This document shows, piece after piece, positions 59,722-64,000 of a stretch of 64,000 nt of DNA. Origin of the DNA: Rhynchopus sp. YZ270_cl-10 (Eukaryota > Euglenozoa > Diplonemea > Diplonemida > Diplonemidae); NCBI GenBank assembly GCA_964035575.1, contig OZ037847.1, forward strand, positions 1,076,001 to 1,140,000, in the 5' to 3' direction. Below the pieces are notes generated by a model, which saw only the letters and a program-made list of their open reading frames with translations, did not search any database and had not been told where the DNA came from. How positions within the stretch are numbered: position 1 is the first letter of the stretch; each line of letters opens with the position of its first letter. The translations under genes and the position numbers were made by a program.

Positions 59722-62139
59722 ATGGCCCTCTCCGGGCTTTCTGTGGGTGTTCTCAAGCGGTTGGCGAGGGAGAATGGTGTGAGCCTTGTGGGGTGTCTTG
59801 AGAAGGGGGAGATCGTTGCAGCGCTTGCGAAGGCAGGGGTGCAGGCACCGACAGCAGCAGCAGCAGCACCAACACCAACAGCAGCACCGACCACCACCAC
59901 ACAGCCTGCACCCTCCGCAACAGCAAAGCAGCGTGCACGGCTTGAAACATTCGGCCACAAAGATCTGGTCGAAATCTGCAAGCGTGTCCGCGTCGCCATC
60001 CCGCTGACAGCAAGCTCGGAGGGGAACCCTCTGGCAAAGCCGATGCTGATCCGGCTGATCCTAGAGGCGAAGGGAGGGGCTGCGCAGGCGATGCTGTACA
60101 CTGCGAAGAAGAAGGCACCGCCGCCACCGCCACCAGCACCAAAGCCGGTGGAAGAACTGAAGCCCGCCAAGGAGGAGTCGCACCTCTCCGCCTGCAGTGT
60201 GTCGGAGCTGCGGGGCTTTGCTGCGCAGATGAAGATTGATGTGTCGGGGTGTTTGGAGAAGGGTGAGATTGTTGCGGCGTTGGAGGCCAAGGGGAGAGAG
60301 AACGTGACAAACCAGGACGAACTGGCTGCCTCGGGCGAGCGTGACCCGAAGACAGCAGAAGAGTTGCGTGAGGAGGAGAACGAACGTCGCAGCCGCTTTG
60401 TTGATGAGATGCGTGCACGCAAGCGGAAACGGAAGGAAAAAGAGCAGGAGGAGAAGGCACGGCGTAGACAGCGCGGGGCTTCGCCTGCGATGTCGTCGTC
60501 GTCTGAAGAGGTGAGGGAGGGGAGGGAAGGGAGGGAGGACGCAAAGAGGCGGAAGTGTAGCACCGGAGTCACCCCTGCTATGCAGCAGGCGTTGGCAGGG
60601 CTGTCTGTGTGGCGGGTTAAGGTATGCGTTTTTGTGTCGTTTTCAAATGAGGGGAAATTTCATTTTTGGTATCTTGAAGTCCGTAGGCGTCATAGTGTGT
60701 TGTGTTTTGTTGTGCATGTGACTTTAATACCAATCATTTTATGATCAAAGTGAAGCGCAAGAGGCTTAGGTTGTTATAAACTTTTCTTTTTGTCGACATC
60801 ACAGGAGCTTATCGCCACCCTCGGTGTGCGCATCCCCCCAGATGCCACCCCAGACGCAGTCATCACAGAGATTTCTGCCGCAGCTGATGATGCGCAAATA
60901 AAGTCTTTGGTAAGCACGCAGCCCGACTCCCCTGCCACTGAAGGCACTGAGTCGGACACGCCTAGCGAGGCAGACGAAGTGGTCCGCACTGAACGCGACC
61001 ACCTTGCCCTCTCACACAGCGAGTACACGCAGGCTGTGCAGGCGAACCCTGCCATGGCTACGTACAACAGACCTGGGCAGACGCAGGTCTCGACGGTGCA
61101 CCCCTGCGGCAATGTGTCGAGGTACAAGCAACTCTACCTCATCAGCGAGGGTGCCTACGGCAGGGTCTGGAAAGCGTTCGACCGAGAGGAGCGCCGGTAC
61201 AAGGCGTTGAAGCAGTTCAAGATGGACCACGAAAGGGAGGGCATCCCTTCCTCAGTGATGCGCGAGGTGGAGAAGCTGCAGATGATGCGACACGAGAACG
61301 TTGTGCGGATGGACTGTGTTGTGACAGGGGATACTGCTGGGGCGTTGTTCTTTGTTATGGAGTATGCGGACTATGATATGTGCGCACTGCGCGACCATGT
61401 GGCACACAAATGGACACCTGCTCAGGCACGTGTCATCGTGCATGATGTGTTTGCCGGTCTCGCCCACCTCCATCTCTACTCGATTGTCCACAGAGACATC
61501 AAACCTGCCAACATCCTTTACACACGCGAACGTACCATGAAGCTCTGCGACTTTGGCTGTGCCCGCAGTATTGGGCGCGAGCACAGCGCACAGCTCACCC
61601 CACAGCTGGTTACGCTGTGGTACCGCGCACCGGAGATTCTTATCGAAGATGCCTATGGTCTGCCGTCGGATGTGTGGAGTGCGGGGGTGCTTGCTTATGA
61701 GGTGTTGATGAATGCGCCGTTTGCGCATGGGAAGGGCGAGGTGAATCAGATCAAGTTGATTGTGGCTGCGTTGGGCGAGCCTGCAGAGAGTGCGTCTGCA
61801 GTGTTGAAGCAGATGTGTGCCAAGGGAGGGATGCCCAAGCGGGGCACAGAGTTGCACAGAACGGCAGGGCTTGAGACAGACGCAGTGGCGTTCCTCGACT
61901 CCGTTCTCAAGTTCTGTCCACGCGAACGCACCTCCGCCAGCGACACCCTCCAGCACCAATACATCCAACCTCTCAACGACACTGAGACCCGCCACCAGGC
62001 ACGCTCCTGCATGCCTACCTTCCCACCCTCCGACGCACACATGACAGCCTCCCGCCGTGCAAAGCGCAGAGAGCACATCGCAGAAATCCGGAAAACCCGG
62101 GTCCAAAACAAGGCCTCTCTGGCCTTCCTCAAGCTCTAA
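59722..62139 (+). CDS. SAP-repeat protein fused to a CDK-like protein kinase, 744 aa, 2 exons
   Basis: Exons are 59722-60621 and 60805-62139, joined in phase 0. Exon 1 has SAP-like helical repeats (LSGLSVGVLKRLARENGVSL plus GCLEKGEIVAAL; LSACSVSELRGFAAQMKIDV plus GCLEKGEIVAAL; a weaker one at FGHKDLVEICKRV). A Lys/Arg/Glu-rich nuclear-type region and LSVWRVK follow. The last joins exon 2 ELIATLGVRIPPDATPDAVI to make a further SAP-like repeat, which argues that the two exons belong to one gene. The kinase domain spans residues about 407-690: GAYGRV (416-421), ALK436 (ATP Lys), a PSTAIRE-like helix GIPSSVMREVEKL, HRDIKPAN (Asp531), DFG (Asp549) and LVTLWYRAPEIL. It should be active and resembles the CDK10/CDK11 branch. 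SAP repeats bind DNA or RNA, so it probably acts in the nucleus. Confidence 0.83.
60749..60790 (+). repeat. family A repeat near the 3' end of the kinase-gene intron
   Basis: AAAGTGAAGCGCAAGAGGCT, TAGGTTGTTATAAACTTTTC and TT. It ends 14 nt before the 3' splice site. It matches 20717-20770 except in the left stem, so the hairpin is weakened. Confidence 0.6.
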
Positions 62140-62221
62140 GCATAAAAACAGAATTCCCCTTTTAGCGTCGTCTCCCCACCCCCTTCCTAATCCTGCAAAC
62201 AGAAACCTACACAAACATACA

Positions 62222-63637
62222 ATGCTCCGCCATGGTCTGAAGTCGTTCAGCCTGGGGCGGCGTGCCTGCAGTAATGGTGCGTGGCAGAGGGAATTTCAGT
62301 CCGAGACGGTGGATCTGTTCCGCATGGACACCGACACCGTGACGTATGAGGAGTCTGCCGAACGCATGCGCAGCCTGCTCAAGACGGGGCTGCTCAAGAC
62401 GACGGACCTGCATGACAACCCGGAGCGCTTCTTTCTTGCACACCGCCTCCTAGCGGAGTACGCGCCACGTGTCGGACCTGGGTTCTGGATCCGCTTCACA
62501 GTGCACCACAACCTCTGTGGTGGAACGGTCCTCGCTGTCGGCAGCGACGAGCAGATCAAAGAGCACATGGCAGGCGAGCTGGACGGCAAGCTCGGCTGCT
62601 TTGCCCTGACGGAGAAGCTTGCTGGGGTGAACTCCGGGCTTATTGTGAACACTGTTGCGGACTACGACGTGTCGTCGGAGACCTTCAACCTTCGGTCCGT
62701 CGACCCGGGTGCAACGAAGAACTGGATCTCGCAGGGCCTGGTGGCGGACAAGGCAGTGGTGATTGCCGACCTGCGCATTGCAGGCAAGTCGTACGGCCCG
62801 CATGCCTTTGTGACTGAGCTGCGCAAAGACGGCGAGCTTGTGAAGGGCGTCGTGCACGGCGATATGGGCAAGAAGAGTGTCGGCAACGACCTCGACAACG
62901 CATGGCTCGCCTTCGACAACGTCAAGCTTCCCAAGAAGGCACTCCTCAACCGCTTCTGCGACATCGAAGGCTCCGAGTACGTCCAGAAGGTCAAAGGTGT
63001 GCCCGTCTTCTACATGATTGGACAGCGTCTCTTCACCGGCCGCGTCGCTGTCGCACAGGCAGCACTCGAATTCCGCCGTGCCGTCTTCAAACAGACAAAA
63101 CGCTTCTGCGACAACAAGGACTGCTGGTCGCCAGGGGGGAACCGCCCGCTCTCCTCCATTCCGCAGCTGGCCCGTGTCTTTGAGCGCAACGACGCGAACA
63201 TGGCGGTGTTGGACACCTTCGTTGGGAAGTGCGAGGCACAGCTTGCAGAGGCACTGCGCAGCCAGAAGCTTCCAAGCGCAGAGCTTGTGGAGGCGATTGC
63301 TGTTGCCAAGGTGAAGTGCGTTGAGGACTCTATTGAGCTGATCCACGTCCTCAAGAATGAGGTCGGGAGCTACGCCCTGATGAAGGGCACCGGCTTTGAG
63401 CAGGCAGACTTTTTGACGTGCTGTAAATTTGCTGAAGGCGACTCCAGAATCCTCATGCAGAAGATGGCACGTGACAGGCTCAAGCTCTTCAAGAAGAAGG
63501 AGACAGACGTCCCCGAAGCACAGTACAACGATGAGCAAAAGGTCTGCAAAGAGCTCCTTGCAACAGACGAAACCGATTTCGACCTCACGACAAAGCTAGC
63601 CCACGCCGTCATTGCGCGTGTCATGGCAGAGCTGTGA
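62222..63637 (+). CDS. acyl-CoA dehydrogenase/oxidase family flavoenzyme, 471 aa
   Basis: Family features in order: an N-terminal helical domain with RFFLAHRLLAEYAP; a middle beta domain with LGCFALTEKLAGVNSGLIVN (ACAD FALTE motif), TVADYDVSSETFNL, GLVADKAVVIADL and WLAFDNVKLPKKALLNRF; and a C-terminal helical domain with FYMIGQRLFTGRVAVAQAAL and FAEGDSRILMQKMARDRL, whose EGDS stretch corresponds to the catalytic-Glu segment (YEGT) of this superfamily. The start MLRHGLKSFSLGRRACSNGA is basic and lacks acids, like a mitochondrial presequence. The C-terminus MAEL is not a clear PTS1 signal. It oxidises acyl-CoA to enoyl-CoA; whether it is a dehydrogenase or an oxidase cannot be told. The acceptor AAACAG ends 19 nt before the ATG, which favours 62222 over the longer open frame. 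Confidence 0.85.
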   Translation: MLRHGLKSFSLGRRACSNGAWQREFQSETVDLFRMDTDTVTYEESAERMRSLLKTGLLKTTDLHDNPERFFLAHRLLAEYAPRVGPGFWIRFTVHHNLCGGTVLAVGSDEQIKEHMAGELDGKLGCFALTEKLAGVNSGLIVNTVADYDVSSETFNLRSVDPGATKNWISQGLVADKAVVIADLRIAGKSYGPHAFVTELRKDGELVKGVVHGDMGKKSVGNDLDNAWLAFDNVKLPKKALLNRFCDIEGSEYVQKVKGVPVFYMIGQRLFTGRVAVAQAALEFRRAVFKQTKRFCDNKDCWSPGGNRPLSSIPQLARVFERNDANMAVLDTFVGKCEAQLAEALRSQKLPSAELVEAIAVAKVKCVEDSIELIHVLKNEVGSYALMKGTGFEQADFLTCCKFAEGDSRILMQKMARDRLKLFKKKETDVPEAQYNDEQKVCKELLATDETDFDLTTKLAHAVIARVMAEL

Positions 63638-64000
63638 ACCTTGCGTTGTATCGAAATGCTTTAAGGTGACTAAACAAAGAGTCATCTCATAAACTTTTCT
63701 TTTTTAACTCTGATTTTGATCCCTATACTTTTACTCTGCAAAAGAAAAAGAAATAATTGCACTGAAAGAAAACTACACACGCCATGATCTGCTTGCCCTG
63801 ATTTTTTTTTAAAAGTAACTAAGCATGAGAGGCTTAGAATGTTTTAACCCTGATAGCGTTATTTCAGGTTCTCTTTTATACTCCCGTTTACAAATTCGCA
63901 CCCCAGAAGGATTGCTCCAAAAGGGGCGGGGGTGACGGAAACTATAGAACTCTCCCCATTTTTTTTGATTGTGATCAAGGTGACTGAGCAACGCTTAGGT
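63638..64000 (+). repeat. intergenic region with three family A repeats
   Basis: Units lie at 63660-63710 (TTTAAGGTGACTAAACAAAG then AGTCATCTCATAAACTTTTC), 63811-63850 (AAAAGTAACTAAGCATGAGA then GGCTTAGAATGTTTT, hairpin intact with ATGAGAG loop) and 63975-64000 (CAAGGTGACTGAGCAACGCT TAGGT, cut by the window end). All are in the same orientation. No gene is seen. Confidence 0.65.

Noticed and set aside
1-64000. Prokaryotic features (operons with ribosome binding sites, CRISPR arrays, IS elements)
   Set aside because: GT-AG introns, eukaryotic protein families and splice-acceptor-like leaders exclude a bacterial origin; no regularly spaced repeat array is present.
1-64000. Retroelements or virus-like elements
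   Set aside because: No reverse transcriptase, integrase, capsid or long terminal repeat signature was recognised in any frame.

Overview
The window is nuclear DNA of a eukaryotic protist. Seven of the 23 confident protein genes are split by GT-AG introns (20 introns deduced in total). The products are typical eukaryotic proteins: ARL3, CacyBP/SIP, SelO, U2SURP/SR140, RPAP3, a TUTase-type nucleotidyltransferase, a BBS-type chaperonin-like protein and a CDK-like kinase. All 23 confident genes lie on the + strand. For 21 of them a pyrimidine-rich tract and an AG lie 0-41 nt before the start codon. That layout resembles directional gene clusters whose mRNAs receive a spliced leader (diplonemids and other Euglenozoa, or dinoflagellates and their syndinian relatives). 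No spliced-leader gene or rRNA is present, so the lineage is inferred, not shown. ARL3, a BBS-like chaperonin and RPAP3 suggest a flagellated cell.

Layout. 1-6 kb: a small coiled-coil protein, CacyBP/SIP, SelO and an unknown protein with an N-myristoylation-like start. 6.3-16.5 kb: one uninterrupted 3418-codon ankyrin-repeat gene. 16.7-17.9 kb: a three-exon gene with a cysteine ladder. 17.9-20.9 kb: gene-free and rich in repeats, with an 800-bp element bearing terminal inverted repeats (TIRs). 20.9-24.5 kb: an RS-rich protein and a single-pass membrane protein, separated by a 429-bp foldback element with 6-bp target duplications. 24.5-26.1 kb: mostly non-coding, with a possible minus-strand exon. 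26.1-39.4 kb: U2SURP, ARL3, an L-galactose-dehydrogenase-like aldo/keto reductase, a TUTase, a BBS-like chaperonin and RPAP3. 39.4-41.4 kb: AT-rich repeats. 41.4-52.9 kb: six genes, mostly unrecognised, including a Pro/Ala-rich SPRY-like protein and an MFS transporter. 52.9-54.3 kb: two inverted-repeat elements. 54.3-63.6 kb: a modular protein with degenerate EF-hand-like loops, a SAP-repeat/CDK-like kinase fusion and an acyl-CoA dehydrogenase/oxidase family enzyme.

The main unexplained signal is in the non-coding DNA. At least four short dispersed repeat families (called A to D here), several with a conserved hairpin, recur in intergenic DNA and inside introns of unrelated genes. There are also at least four larger inverted-repeat elements, three of them with apparent target duplications. 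Seventeen of the 20 introns are in phase 0, none is in phase 1, and 19 of 20 follow a G. Together this suggests continuing invasion by small non-autonomous DNA elements, some possibly tied to intron gain. No autonomous transposase, reverse transcriptase, tRNA, rRNA or CRISPR array was recognised.
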